This document shows, in pieces, positions 43,029-52,498 of a stretch of 64,000 nt of DNA; within the stretch, counting starts at the first letter, position 1, and every line of letters begins with the position of its first letter. The DNA comes from Thalassobius sp965218685. Lineage in GTDB: Bacteria > Pseudomonadota > Alphaproteobacteria > Rhodobacterales > Rhodobacteraceae. Position numbers and translations under genes: made by a program. The DNA lies in NCBI RefSeq assembly GCF_965218685.1, contig NZ_OZ244657.1, forward strand, positions 1,860,001-1,924,000, in the 5' to 3' direction. The notes under the pieces were generated by a model. It saw only the letters and a list, made by a program, of their open reading frames with translations, was not told where the DNA came from and did not search any database.

Positions 43029-43110
43029 AGGCAATTCCCTGCGTAGGCAAAAATTATTCTCCACGGGAAAGAAATTGTCTTGAAGGGCAAATTTATTTCC
43101 TGATAGGCAA
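43029..43110. promoter_or_regulatory. Operator-like repeats with 20-bp period before mgsA
   Basis: The half-site RGGMAA occurs at 43029, 43045, 43065, 43085 and 43105 (AGGCAA, AGGCAA, GGGAAA, GGGCAA, AGGCAA). The last four are exactly 20 bp apart, two turns of DNA, so on one face. TT(C/T)CCT-type inverted partners lie at 43035-43040 and 43096-43101. The array ends 40 bp before the mgsA start. It matches the palindrome before the XRE-cupin gene. Confidence 0.6.
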
Positions 43111-43149
43111 GTCTCGACGACAAGAAGTCGAAACGAGACGGAGAACACT

Positions 43150-44040
43150 ATGTGCGGCATTGTTGGCCTCTTCCTGAAAAAGGAAGCCATGCGCCCTCAG
43201 CTGGGGAACCTGCTGACGGACATGCTTATCACCATGACTGATCGCGGCCCTGATAGTGCGGGGATCGCCATCTACGGGGATGAAGTTGAAGGTAGCGTGA
43301 AAATCACGGTGCAATCGGATACCCCCGAATCGGCCTTTGCCGAGCTGGACGGGGCGCTGACCTCGGTCATTCATGCGCCGGTGACGATGCGGGTGGTGGA
43401 CACCCACGCCGTGCTGATCGTCCCGGCCGAGGTCGAGGACAAGGCCATTGCCGCACTTGAGGAAAAAGGTCTGCGGATCATGGGCTCGGGCGTGTCGATG
43501 GAGATCTACAAAGAGGTTGGTCTGCCAAAGGATGTCGCCGCGCGGTTCGGTCTGCGTGACATGGGTGGCAGCCACGGGATCGGCCACACTCGCATGGCCA
43601 CCGAAAGCGCCGTGACGACCATGGGCGCGCACCCGTTCTCGACCGCTGATGACCAGTGCCTGGTGCACAACGGGTCGCTGTCGAACCACAACCAGATGCG
43701 CCGTAAGCTGGCGAAAAAGGGCGTTTTTACCCGCAGCGAAAACGATACCGAGGTCGGCGCGGCCTATATCAGCTCGCGCATCGCCGATGGTGCCAGCTTG
43801 GGCGAAGCGCTGGAAGGCACGATCGAGGATCTGGACGGGTTTTTCACCTTCGTGACCGGCACCAAGAACGGGTTTGGCGTGGTCCGTGACCCGATCGCCT
43901 GTAAGCCCGCCGTCATGGCCGAAACCGAAGATTATGTCGCTTTTGCAAGCGAATACCGGGCTTTTGCCGATCTTCCGGGGATCGAGGACGCGAAAGTCTG
44001 GGAACCCGAACCCGCCACCGTCTATTTCTGGGAGCGTTGA
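43150..44040 (+). CDS. mgsA: N-methylglutamate synthase subunit A (glutamine amidotransferase type)
   Basis: 296-residue class II glutamine amidotransferase (GlxB-like). Nucleophile Cys2 in MCGIVGLF is exposed after Met removal; other family residues are DRGPDSAGIAIYG, GIGHTRMATES and HNGSLSNHNQMRRKL. Together with MgsB and MgsC it forms N-methylglutamate synthase, homologous to the three domains of the large glutamate synthase subunit. It transfers methylamine from gamma-glutamylmethylamide. Three bases separate it from mgsB. Confidence 0.92.
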   Translation: MCGIVGLFLKKEAMRPQLGNLLTDMLITMTDRGPDSAGIAIYGDEVEGSVKITVQSDTPESAFAELDGALTSVIHAPVTMRVVDTHAVLIVPAEVEDKAIAALEEKGLRIMGSGVSMEIYKEVGLPKDVAARFGLRDMGGSHGIGHTRMATESAVTTMGAHPFSTADDQCLVHNGSLSNHNQMRRKLAKKGVFTRSENDTEVGAAYISSRIADGASLGEALEGTIEDLDGFFTFVTGTKNGFGVVRDPIACKPAVMAETEDYVAFASEYRAFADLPGIEDAKVWEPEPATVYFWER

Positions 44041-44043
44041 GAC

Positions 44044-44727
44044 ATGGAAACGATTGATATGGCGCAAACCCCGCTGCGCGAGCTGAACTCGGCCTTGCAG
44101 ACTGCCGCCAAGGACAGCGCGAACACCGCTTACGTGATCGAAAACCCGCGCGGCTCTCATGCGGTGGCCTGTGGTCTGGATGGCCCTCTGTCGGTGACCG
44201 TCAAGGGCTCGACCGGGTATTACTGCGCGGGCATGAACAAAGAGGCATCCGTCACCGTCGAAGGGTCCGCCGGGCCGGGTGTCGCGGAAAACATGATGTC
44301 AGGCGTCGTGACCATCGAAGGTGACGCCAGCCAATACGCCGGGGCCACGGGCCATGGCGGGCTGCTGAACATCAAGGGCAATGCGTCCTCGCGCTGTGGG
44401 ATTTCCATGAAGGGGATCGACATCGTGGTGCATGGCAACATCGGCCACATGTCCGCCTTCATGGCGCAAAAGGGCAATCTGGTCGTGCTGGGCGATGCTG
44501 GGGACGCGCTAGGCGACAGCCTGTACGAGGCACGTCTGTTCGTGCGCGGCAACGTGAAATCGCTGGGCGCGGACTGCATCGAAAAGGAAATGCGCCCCGA
44601 GCATATCGAGATCCTGACCGATTTGCTGGCACGCGCCGGTGCGGATGCCAAACCCGAAGAGTTCAAACGCTACGGCTCGGCCCGCAAGCTTTACAACTTC
44701 AACATCGACCACGCTGGCGAATACTGA
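44044..44727 (+). CDS. mgsB: N-methylglutamate synthase subunit B (GlxC/GltB C-terminal type)
   Basis: 227-residue protein of right-handed beta-helix repeats, as in the C-terminal domain of glutamate synthase (GXGXG). Visible repeats: GSTGYYCAGMNKEASVTVEGSAGPGVAENMMSGVVTIEGDASQYAGATGHGGLLNIKGNASSRCGISMKGIDIVVHGNIGHMSAFMAQKGNLVVLGDAGDALGDS with glycines at regular spacing. Structural subunit of N-methylglutamate synthase. Confidence 0.92.
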   Translation: METIDMAQTPLRELNSALQTAAKDSANTAYVIENPRGSHAVACGLDGPLSVTVKGSTGYYCAGMNKEASVTVEGSAGPGVAENMMSGVVTIEGDASQYAGATGHGGLLNIKGNASSRCGISMKGIDIVVHGNIGHMSAFMAQKGNLVVLGDAGDALGDSLYEARLFVRGNVKSLGADCIEKEMRPEHIEILTDLLARAGADAKPEEFKRYGSARKLYNFNIDHAGEY

Positions 44728-44737
44728 GGACATCCCC

Positions 44738-46063
44738 ATGGACAAGACACCCAACACGATGCCGCGCCAATCTTGGACGTTTTCGAACGAGACCAACTCG
44801 GAAATTCGGCGCGCAGCTGCCACCGGCATTTACGACATTCGCGGCGGCGGGGCCAAGCGCAAGGTGCCGCATTTCGACGACCTGCTGTTCCTTGGCGCCT
44901 CGATGAGCCGCTACCCGCTGGAAGGCTATCGCGAGAAATGCGAAACCAAGGTGACGCTTGGCACGCGGTTTGCGAAAAAACCGATCGAGCTGGATATCCC
45001 GATCACCATTGCAGGCATGTCCTTCGGCTCGCTGTCCGGGCCCGCGAAAGAGGCTTTGGGCCGTGGCGCGACCTTGGCCGGGACCTCGACCACCACGGGC
45101 GATGGCGGCATGACCGAAGAGGAACGCGGCCATTCCGAAAAGCTGGTCTATCAATACCTGCCCAGCCGCTATGGCATGAATCCCGATGACCTGCGCCGCG
45201 CCGATGCGATCGAGGTGGTCGTGGGGCAGGGCGCCAAACCGGGCGGCGGCGGGATGCTGCTGGGTCAGAAGATCACCGAACGCGTCGCCGGAATGCGTTG
45301 CCTGCCCGAAGGGATCGACCAACGCTCGGCCTGTCGTCACCCCGACTGGACCGGCCCTGATGATCTGGAAATCAAGATTCTGGAACTGCGCGAGATCACC
45401 AACTGGGAAAAGCCCATCTACATCAAGGTCGGCGGCGCGCGTCCCTATTATGACACCGCTTTGGCGGTCAAGGCCGGCGCGGACGTGATCGTGCTGGACG
45501 GGATGCAGGGCGGCACTGCGGCAACGCAGGATGTGTTCATCGAACATGTCGGTCAGCCCACGCTAGCCTGTATCCGCCCCGCCGTTCAGGCCCTGCAGGA
45601 CCTGGGTATGCACCGCGAGGTACAGCTGGTCGTCTCGGGCGGTATCCGGACAGGTGCCGATGTGGCCAAGGCTTTGGCTTTGGGCGCGGATGCGGTTTCC
45701 ATCGGCTCGGCCGCGCTGATCGCCCTTGGGGATAACGATCCAAAATGGGAGTCCGAGTATCAGAAACTGGGCAGCACCACCGGCGCCTATGACGACTGGC
45801 ACGAGGGCCGCGACCCGGCGGGCATCACCACGCAAGACCCCGAGCTGATGAAACGTCTGGACCCGGTCGAGGCTGGCCGCCGTCTGCGCAACTATCTGAA
45901 CGTGCTGACGCTGGAATGCCAGACGCTGGCCCGTGCCTGCGGTCACAACCACGTCCATAACCTGGAACCCGAGGACCTGTGCGCCCTGACCATGGAGGCC
46001 GCCGCCATGGCGCAGGTCCCGCTGGCTGGCACCAACTGGTACCCCGGCAAACCCGGTTTCTAA
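44738..46063 (+). CDS. mgsC: N-methylglutamate synthase subunit C (FMN-binding glutamate synthase domain)
   Basis: 441-residue catalytic subunit, glutamate synthase FMN-domain family (GlxD). Motifs: ITIAGMSFGSLSGPAKEALGRGATLAGTSTTTGDGG, GQGAKPGGGGMLLGQKIT, a Cys pair in MRCLPEGIDQRSACRHPDW, KVGGARPYYDTALAVKAGADVIVLDGMQGGTAA, and VSGGIRTGADVAKALALGADAVSIG for FMN phosphate. Start at ATG 44738; the frame opening at 44639 overlaps mgsB. Confidence 0.93.
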   Translation: MDKTPNTMPRQSWTFSNETNSEIRRAAATGIYDIRGGGAKRKVPHFDDLLFLGASMSRYPLEGYREKCETKVTLGTRFAKKPIELDIPITIAGMSFGSLSGPAKEALGRGATLAGTSTTTGDGGMTEEERGHSEKLVYQYLPSRYGMNPDDLRRADAIEVVVGQGAKPGGGGMLLGQKITERVAGMRCLPEGIDQRSACRHPDWTGPDDLEIKILELREITNWEKPIYIKVGGARPYYDTALAVKAGADVIVLDGMQGGTAATQDVFIEHVGQPTLACIRPAVQALQDLGMHREVQLVVSGGIRTGADVAKALALGADAVSIGSAALIALGDNDPKWESEYQKLGSTTGAYDDWHEGRDPAGITTQDPELMKRLDPVEAGRRLRNYLNVLTLECQTLARACGHNHVHNLEPEDLCALTMEAAAMAQVPLAGTNWYPGKPGF

Positions 46064-46072
46064 ACGCCAATC

Positions 46073-46093
46073 CGAGGGGCCACGTGCCCCTCG
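46073..46093 (+). terminator. Hairpin between mgsC and gmaS
   Basis: 7-bp stem CGAGGGG / CCCCTCG with a 7-base loop, nine bases after the mgsC stop. No U-tract. Probably an mRNA processing or stability element rather than a full stop. Confidence 0.4.
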
Positions 46094-46119
46094 CAACCCA
46101 CAGGGAATAGGTTAGACAA

Positions 46120-47436
46120 ATGAGCAAACTTGCCAAATTCGCCGAGGATAAAGGCGTCAAATACTTCATGGTCTCGTACACCGATCTGTTCGGCGGACAG
46201 CGCGCCAAGCTGGTGCCCGCAGCCGCCATCGCAGATATGGAAGAAGACGGCGCAGGCTTTGCCGGTTTCGCCACCTGGTTCGATATGACGCCCGCGCATC
46301 CCGACATGCTGGCCGTGCCGGACCCGGACGCGGTGATCCAGCTGCCGTGGAAACCCGATGTCGCCTGGGTGCCCGCCGATTGCGTGATGGAGGGCTCTCC
46401 GGTCGAACAAGCCCCGCGTAACGTATTGAAAAAGCTGGTCGCAGAGGCCGCCGAGGCCGGGTTGCGCGTCAAAACCGGGATCGAGGCTGAGTTCTTTTTG
46501 CTGACCCCTGAGGGCGACAAAATCTCGGACCCGTTCGATACCGCCGAGAAGCCCTGCTATGATCAGCAGGCCGTCATGCGCCGCTATGACGTGATCGCCG
46601 AGATTTGCGATTACATGCTGGATCTGGGCTGGGGCCCCTATCAGAACGACCACGAGGACGCCAACGGCCAGTTCGAAATGAACTGGGAATTTGACGACGC
46701 GCTGGTCACCGCTGATCGCCACTCGTTCTTCAAGTTCATGGTCAAATCCGTCGCCGAAAAACACGGGCTACGCGCCACCTTCATGCCTAAACCCGTTGAA
46801 GGTCTGACTGGCAATGGCTGCCATGCGCATATCTCGGTCTGGGATCTGGATGGCAAGACCAACGCCTTTGCTGGCGATGCTGGCGGTCAGATCGGCGAGG
46901 TCGGCCTGTCCCCTCAGGGCGGGTATTTCCTGGGCGGCATCATGAAGCACGCCGAGGCGCTGGCCGCGATCACCAACCCCACCGTCAACAGCTATAAGCG
47001 GATCAACGCGCCGCGCACCATGTCGGGTGCGACCTGGGCGCCCAACACCGTTACCTGGACCGGCAACAACCGCACGCATATGGTGCGCGTTCCCGGCCCC
47101 GGCCGGTTCGAGCTGCGCCTGCCTGATGGCGCCGTGAACCCCTATCTGCTGCAGGCTGTGATCATCGCGGCGGGCTTGTCGGGTATCGGCTCCAAGGCGG
47201 ACCCCGGTCCGCGCTATGACATCGACATGTATGCCGAAGGCCACACGATCAAGGACGCCCCCAAGCTGCCGCTGAACATGCTGGACGCAATCCGCGCCTA
47301 TGATGCGGATGCCGAGCTGAAGGCGAAACTGGGCGACAGTTTCTCGGCTTCGTTCGTGAAGATGAAGCACCAGGAATGGAATGCCTTCGTTTCGCATTTC
47401 TCGAAGTGGGAAAAGGACAATACGCTGGACATCTAA
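46120..47436 (+). CDS. gmaS: Gamma-glutamylmethylamide synthetase
   Basis: 438-residue enzyme of the glutamine synthetase superfamily. It joins methylamine to glutamate with ATP, the entry step for monomethylamine. Motifs: TGIEAEFFLLTPEGD, NDHEDANGQFEMNWEF, NGCHAHISVWD, KRINAPRTMSGATWAPNTVTWTGNNRTHMVRVPGPGRFELRLPDGAVNPYL. The WTGNNRTHMVR region is characteristic of GmaS versus ordinary GlnA. A marker gene for methylated-amine use in the Roseobacter group. Confidence 0.94.
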   Translation: MSKLAKFAEDKGVKYFMVSYTDLFGGQRAKLVPAAAIADMEEDGAGFAGFATWFDMTPAHPDMLAVPDPDAVIQLPWKPDVAWVPADCVMEGSPVEQAPRNVLKKLVAEAAEAGLRVKTGIEAEFFLLTPEGDKISDPFDTAEKPCYDQQAVMRRYDVIAEICDYMLDLGWGPYQNDHEDANGQFEMNWEFDDALVTADRHSFFKFMVKSVAEKHGLRATFMPKPVEGLTGNGCHAHISVWDLDGKTNAFAGDAGGQIGEVGLSPQGGYFLGGIMKHAEALAAITNPTVNSYKRINAPRTMSGATWAPNTVTWTGNNRTHMVRVPGPGRFELRLPDGAVNPYLLQAVIIAAGLSGIGSKADPGPRYDIDMYAEGHTIKDAPKLPLNMLDAIRAYDADAELKAKLGDSFSASFVKMKHQEWNAFVSHFSKWEKDNTLDI

Positions 47437-47469
47437 GCCACGTTCCTTTGCAACAGAAAGACCTGAACC

Positions 47470-48720
47470 ATGCGTTTCTCTGGTTTTCGCGTCCTCAAAG
47501 AGGCGCTAAGCGGCCACGAGGGCTGGAAACCCCTGTGGCGTGATCCTGACCCGAAACCCGCCTATGACTACGTGATCGTGGGCGGAGGCGGACACGGGTT
47601 GGCCACGGCCTATTATCTGGCGACTGAATTCCGTCAGGCCCGGATCGCAGTTCTGGAAAAGGGCTGGCTTGGGTCCGGCAATATCGGTCGGAACACGACC
47701 ATCATCCGCTCGAATTATTTGCTGCCGGGCAACCAGCCTTTCTATGAGTTCTCGATGAAGCTTTGGGAAGGCATGGAGCAGGCCTTCAACTTCAACGCCA
47801 TGGTCAGCCAGCGCAGCATTCTGAACCTGTGCCACACGGACGGGCAGCGTGATGCCTTTCGTCGCCGGGGCAACGCAATGCTGCTTTCGGGTGCGGATGC
47901 CGAGCTGTTGGACGCCGCGCAAGTGCGCGACATGGCGCCGTTTTTGAACTTCGACAATGCACGGTTCCCGATCAAGGGCGGCCTGCTGCAACGCCGGGCG
48001 GGCACCGCACGCCATGATGGCGTCGCCTGGGGCTATGCCCGCGGGGCAGATATGGCCGGGGTAGACCTGATCCAGAATTGCGAGGTCACAGGCTTTCGCA
48101 TTCAGAATGGCCGGGTCGAAGGGGTTGAAACCTCGCGCGGGTATATCGGCGCGAATAAGGTTGGCGTTGCCGTGGCGGGGTCCTCCAGCCGGGTGATGCA
48201 GATGGCCGGAATGCGCCTGCCGATCGAAAGTCATGCCTTGCAGGCGTTCGTTTCCGAGGGGCTGAAACCCACCATACCGGGCGTGATCACCTTTGGCGCC
48301 GGACACTTCTATGTCAGCCAGTCGGACAAGGGCGGGCTGGTCTTTGGCGGCGATCTGGACGGGTACAATTCCTATGCCCAACGCGGCAACCTGCCGGTGA
48401 TCGAGGACGTGGCCGAGGGGGGAATGGCCCTGATGCCCATGATCGGCCGGGCCCGTCTGCTGCGCGCATGGGGCGGGGTGATGGATATGTCGATGGATGG
48501 GTCTCCGATCATTGACCGTACGCCTGTGGACGGTCTGTTTCTGAACGGAGGCTGGTGTTACGGCGGGTTCAAGGCCACGCCTGCCAGCGGGTTTGCCTTT
48601 GCGCATCTTCTGGCCAATGACGCGCCGCATCCCACGGCCGCTGCCTATCGCCTGAACCGGTTTGAAACCGGCCATATCATTGATGAAAAGGGCGTGGGTG
48701 CCACGCCGAACCTGCACTGA
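47470..48720 (+). CDS. mgdA: N-methylglutamate dehydrogenase subunit A (SoxB-like)
   Basis: 416-residue FAD amine dehydrogenase, homologous to the beta subunit of heterotetrameric sarcosine oxidase. Dinucleotide motif DYVIVGGGGHGLATAYYLA (about 36-54), followed by LEKGWLGSGNIGRNTTIIRSNYL, the covalent-flavin/active-site region in this family, and WGGVMDMSMDGSPIIDRTPVDGLFLNGGWCYGGFKATP near the end. Oxidises N-methylglutamate to glutamate, passing the methyl to THF on subunit C. Confidence 0.92.
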   Translation: MRFSGFRVLKEALSGHEGWKPLWRDPDPKPAYDYVIVGGGGHGLATAYYLATEFRQARIAVLEKGWLGSGNIGRNTTIIRSNYLLPGNQPFYEFSMKLWEGMEQAFNFNAMVSQRSILNLCHTDGQRDAFRRRGNAMLLSGADAELLDAAQVRDMAPFLNFDNARFPIKGGLLQRRAGTARHDGVAWGYARGADMAGVDLIQNCEVTGFRIQNGRVEGVETSRGYIGANKVGVAVAGSSSRVMQMAGMRLPIESHALQAFVSEGLKPTIPGVITFGAGHFYVSQSDKGGLVFGGDLDGYNSYAQRGNLPVIEDVAEGGMALMPMIGRARLLRAWGGVMDMSMDGSPIIDRTPVDGLFLNGGWCYGGFKATPASGFAFAHLLANDAPHPTAAAYRLNRFETGHIIDEKGVGATPNLH

Positions 48721-48727
48721 GGCCGCC

Positions 48728-49018
48728 ATGCTGATCCCTCATCCCCTTCTTGGTTTGCGCGATGCGTCCGAGTTCACCTACTTGGGTGATGCTCGTCTGC
48801 TGGAACGTCCCGATGGCATGGCCCCGGACGCTGCGGCGCAGTTCCACGATTACGTCTATCTGCGCGATAACCCCGCCGGAGTTCACCGCGAATTGTGGTT
48901 CCACGAACAGGGCGACAGGTCCTGGCTTGTGGTGACCCGGGATACCACCACGCACGAAATCCTGGGCGCTGAACTGGCCCGCGACGTGGCGCTGAACCAC
49001 AAAGGAGAGGCACAATGA
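48728..49018 (+). CDS. mgdB: N-methylglutamate dehydrogenase subunit B (SoxD-like)
   Basis: 96-residue small subunit, MLIPHPLLGLRDASEFTYLGDARLLERPDG...FHDYVYLRDNPAGVHRELWFHEQGDRSWLVVTRDTTTHEI, as in the delta subunit of sarcosine oxidase. SoxD subunits usually bind zinc through Cys/His; this one has His in the expected area but no cysteines at all, so a classical zinc site looks absent. Overlaps mgdC by four bases. Confidence 0.9.
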   Translation: MLIPHPLLGLRDASEFTYLGDARLLERPDGMAPDAAAQFHDYVYLRDNPAGVHRELWFHEQGDRSWLVVTRDTTTHEILGAELARDVALNHKGEAQ

Positions 49019-51948
49019 CCCGGCTGTCCGGCGGGCTGATTGATCGCTCGCAAACTTTGAACTTCACCTTCGATGGTAAGGATTTCACCGGTCATCCGGG
49101 CGATACGCTGGCCTCGGCCCTGCTGGCCAACGGGGTGCGTCTGATGGGGCGCAGTTTCAAGTATCACCGCCCGCGCGGCGTGTTTGCTGCCGGATCAGAA
49201 GAGCCAAACGCGATGGTCGAGCTGCGCAGTGGTGCGCGGCGCGAACCCAACACCCGCGCCACCATGATCGAGCTGTTCGACGGGCTTCAGGCTGACAGCC
49301 AGAACCGGCTTGGCCCGCTGAACCGTGATTTGCTGGCGGTGAACGATCTGTTCGCGCCGTTCTTTGCGGCCGGGTTCTACTACAAGACGTTCATGTGGCC
49401 CAAAGCGTTTTGGGAAAAGCTCTATGAGCCGATGATCCGCGCCGCCGCCGGTCTGGGCCGGTTGTCGATGGAGCCCGATCCGGACAGCTATGACCGGGGA
49501 TATTTGCATTGCGATCTGTTTATCGTGGGCGGGGGCGCTGCTGGTTTGTCCGCCGCTCTGACGGCCGGGCGTGCGGGGGCACAAGTCATTCTGGCCGATG
49601 AAGATTTTCACCTTGGTGGGCGGCTGTTGTCGGAAACCCATCCGCTGAACGATGCCCCCGCAACCGATTGGATCGCACAGGTTCAGGCCGAGCTGGCCAG
49701 CTTGCCTAACGTCCGCATCCTGCGCCGCACCACGGTGTTCGGGGCCTTCGATCACGGGATCTATGGCGCGGTCGAGCGTGTCTCGGATCATTTGGCCGAG
49801 CCGGGCAATCAGGTGCGCCAGACATTGTGGCGCATCACCGCCAAGCGCACCGTCCTGGCCGCTGGCGCGACCGAGCGGCATATTCCCTTTGCCAACAACG
49901 ACCGCCCCGGCATCATGCTTGCGGGGGCCGTGCGCGGCTTTGCCAATCGCCATGCCGCACTGGGCGCGGACAATGTAGTGGTGTTCACCAACAACGATGA
50001 CGGCCACCGCACCGCGCTGGACCTGATGGCCAAAGGCGCCCGGATCAAGGCCGTCGTGGACGCCCGCGCAGACGCGCAGGCTTTGGGCGATTACCCGCTA
50101 GAGGCCGGAGCGGTCATCACGGACACCAAGGGCCGTCTGGGCCTGACCCGCGTGCAGATCAGCAACGGCGGCACCTCGCGCTGGGTCGAGGCGGGCACTC
50201 TGGCGGTGTCGGGCGGGTGGAACCCCAACGTCGCCCTGGCCTCGCATCACCGCGGCCGGCCAGTGTGGAACGAAACCCTCCAAGCTTTCCTGCCCAGTCG
50301 CGGCGCCATCCCCGGCATGCATGTCGCGGGTGCCGCAGCGGGGCAGGGGACGACCGGGGCCGCGCTGCGCTCGGGGTCAGAGATCGCGCGCACAGCCCTG
50401 GCCGAGCTGGACATCCTTGCCAAGGCCCCCGATCTGCCCGCAGCCGAAGACAATGCTGCGATTCCGGCGCCGATTTGGCACGTGCCTGGCAGGAAACGCG
50501 CCTGGGTGGATTTTCAGAACGACGTGACGGTTAAGGACATCAAGCTGGCCCACCAAGAGAACATGCGCCCGGTCGAGCATTTGAAACGCTGGACCACGCT
50601 GGGCATGGCCACCGATCAGGGCAAAACTGCCAATGTCACTGCTTTGGCCGTGATGGCCGAGTTGACGGGCAAATCCATTCCCGAAACGGGCTCTACGATC
50701 TTTCGCCCGCCATATACTGGCGTGTCCCTGTCGGTGCTGGGTGGGGGCGACACCGGTGCGAATTTCCGCCCCCGTCGCCTGACGCCCACCCATTACTGGG
50801 CCAAGGACCAAGGCGCGGTTTTCACCGAGGTCGGCCAATGGATGCGGGCGCAGTATTTTCCGCAGCCGGGCGAAACCCACTGGCGTCAATCTGTTGATCG
50901 CGAGGTGCTGGCCACCCGTTCAGGCGTGGGTCTGTGCGACGTGACCACGCTGGGCAAGGTGGACGTGCAGGGCGCCGATGCAGGCGAGTTCATCAACCGT
51001 CTTTATTGTAACGGTTTCAAAACCCTGAAGGTCGGCATGGTTCGCTATGGTCTGATGTTGCGCGAGGACGGGTTCGCCAAGGACGACGGCACCTGCGCAC
51101 GGCTGGGTCAGGATCACTATGTCGTCACGACTACCACCGCGCAGGCCGGGCCGGTTTACCGCCATATGGAGTTCGCCCGTCAATGCCTGTGGCCCGAGCT
51201 GGACGTGCAGCTGATCTCGACCACCGATGCCTGGGCGCAGATCTCGGTTGCTGGGCCGAACGCGCGTCAGTTGCTGCAACGGATCGTGGATGATCGCGAT
51301 ATCTCGAACGAGGCGTTCCCCTTCATGGCCTGCGCTGAACTGACGGTCTGCAATGGGCTGCGCGCGCGGTTGTTCCGCATCTCGTTCTCGGGCGAGCTGG
51401 CCTATGAAATCGCGGTGCCTGCGCGTTATGGCGGCGCACTGATGGCGCGGATGCTGGAGGTCGGCGCTGATCTGGGCGCGACCCCCTATGGCACCGAGAC
51501 GCTGAGCGTGTTGCGGATCGAAAAGGGTCACGCGGCCGGCAACGAACTGAACGGCCAGACCACCGCGCAAATGCTGGGCATGGGGCGGATGGTATCGTCG
51601 AAAAAGGACAGCATCGGAGCGGTCATGTCGCGCCGTGCGGGTTTGCAGCAGGACGCGCGTGTGCTGGTCGGCTTGCAGGCGCTGAATGGCGATGATCCGG
51701 TGATTGCAGGGGCGCACCTGTTCACCGAAGGGGACGATCAGAAAACCGAAACCGACCAGGGTTGGATCACCTCGGCCTGCTATTCGCCTCATATCGGTGC
51801 AGGTATCGGTCTGGGCTATTTGGAGCGCGGAGAAGCGCGCGAGGGCGAGGTCATCGTCGCCGCCAACCCATTGGAAAACAAAACTTTCCGACTGCGGGTC
51901 GTATCCCCGCATTTCGTGGACCCGGACGGAGGGCGCTTGCGTGACTGA
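49015..51948 (+). CDS. mgdC: N-methylglutamate dehydrogenase subunit C (SoxA-like)
   Basis: 977-residue alpha subunit. N-terminal ferredoxin-like domain (LNFTFDGKDFTGHPGDTLASALLANGVRLMGRSFKYHRPRG), NAD/FAD-binding oxidoreductase domain (LFIVGGGAAGLSAALTAGRAGAQVILADE, about 163-191; a second GxG region near 310-350), and a C-terminal GcvT-type tetrahydrofolate domain from about residue 600 (VGLCDVTTLGKVDVQGADAGEFINRLYCNGFK...GELAYEIAVPARYG...IEKGHAAGNELNGQTT). Accepts the methylene group onto THF. Confidence 0.93.
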   Translation: MTRLSGGLIDRSQTLNFTFDGKDFTGHPGDTLASALLANGVRLMGRSFKYHRPRGVFAAGSEEPNAMVELRSGARREPNTRATMIELFDGLQADSQNRLGPLNRDLLAVNDLFAPFFAAGFYYKTFMWPKAFWEKLYEPMIRAAAGLGRLSMEPDPDSYDRGYLHCDLFIVGGGAAGLSAALTAGRAGAQVILADEDFHLGGRLLSETHPLNDAPATDWIAQVQAELASLPNVRILRRTTVFGAFDHGIYGAVERVSDHLAEPGNQVRQTLWRITAKRTVLAAGATERHIPFANNDRPGIMLAGAVRGFANRHAALGADNVVVFTNNDDGHRTALDLMAKGARIKAVVDARADAQALGDYPLEAGAVITDTKGRLGLTRVQISNGGTSRWVEAGTLAVSGGWNPNVALASHHRGRPVWNETLQAFLPSRGAIPGMHVAGAAAGQGTTGAALRSGSEIARTALAELDILAKAPDLPAAEDNAAIPAPIWHVPGRKRAWVDFQNDVTVKDIKLAHQENMRPVEHLKRWTTLGMATDQGKTANVTALAVMAELTGKSIPETGSTIFRPPYTGVSLSVLGGGDTGANFRPRRLTPTHYWAKDQGAVFTEVGQWMRAQYFPQPGETHWRQSVDREVLATRSGVGLCDVTTLGKVDVQGADAGEFINRLYCNGFKTLKVGMVRYGLMLREDGFAKDDGTCARLGQDHYVVTTTTAQAGPVYRHMEFARQCLWPELDVQLISTTDAWAQISVAGPNARQLLQRIVDDRDISNEAFPFMACAELTVCNGLRARLFRISFSGELAYEIAVPARYGGALMARMLEVGADLGATPYGTETLSVLRIEKGHAAGNELNGQTTAQMLGMGRMVSSKKDSIGAVMSRRAGLQQDARVLVGLQALNGDDPVIAGAHLFTEGDDQKTETDQGWITSACYSPHIGAGIGLGYLERGEAREGEVIVAANPLENKTFRLRVVSPHFVDPDGGRLRD

Positions 51949-52498
51949 TCTGATCCCCATCACGGCCTTGGGCCAATCCGCGCCAGAAAACGCCCGATTT
52001 GGCGATCTGGAACTGCGGGAAAACTCTCAGCTGGGGCTAGCTTCGCTGGCGTTGCGGCGCGGCGCGGCTGAACCATCGCCATTCGGAATTACACTGCCCC
52101 AGACGGGTGGCTGGACTGCCAATGATACGGCCGGCGCATTCTGGACCGGCCCGCAACAATGGATGATCACGCTTGAAGGTCGCGCTGACGACGGGTTCCT
52201 GCCCGATCTGGCAGCCCAGACCCCAGCTTGCTCGGTCACCGAACAGACAGACGGCTGGGTCGCGTTCGACATCACCGCACCTGACCTGACCCCGTTCCTG
52301 GAAAGGCTGGTGAATGTCGATCTGGGTGCATTCGGCCCGGGCTCTGCCACGCGCACCGTGATCGAACATATGGGCGTTTATTTGATCCATAGCGCTGCAG
52401 GGCAAGGCAGGATATTGGGAATGCGATCTTCGGCCCGCAGCCTGTGGCACGCTTTGACCACGACCGCGGCCCGACTGACGAAGGAGACACAGACATGA
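51941..52498 (+). CDS. mgdD: N-methylglutamate dehydrogenase subunit D (SoxG-like)
   Basis: 185-residue gamma subunit of the sarcosine-oxidase-like complex, with WTANDTAGAFWTGPQQWMITLEGR and MRSSARSLWHALTTTA near the end, both typical of SoxG. GTG start at 51941, with GGAGGG seven bases before, overlapping mgdC by eight bases. Its stop overlaps the folD start (ATGA). Low-conservation subunit; assigned mainly by position plus these two motifs. Confidence 0.88.
   Translation: MTDLIPITALGQSAPENARFGDLELRENSQLGLASLALRRGAAEPSPFGITLPQTGGWTANDTAGAFWTGPQQWMITLEGRADDGFLPDLAAQTPACSVTEQTDGWVAFDITAPDLTPFLERLVNVDLGAFGPGSATRTVIEHMGVYLIHSAAGQGRILGMRSSARSLWHALTTTAARLTKETQT

Noticed and set aside
43041..43110. 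CRISPR-like array or tandem repeats before mgsA
   Set aside because: The period is 20 bp and only six bases per unit are conserved; there are no repeat-spacer units or cas genes. It fits an operator array.
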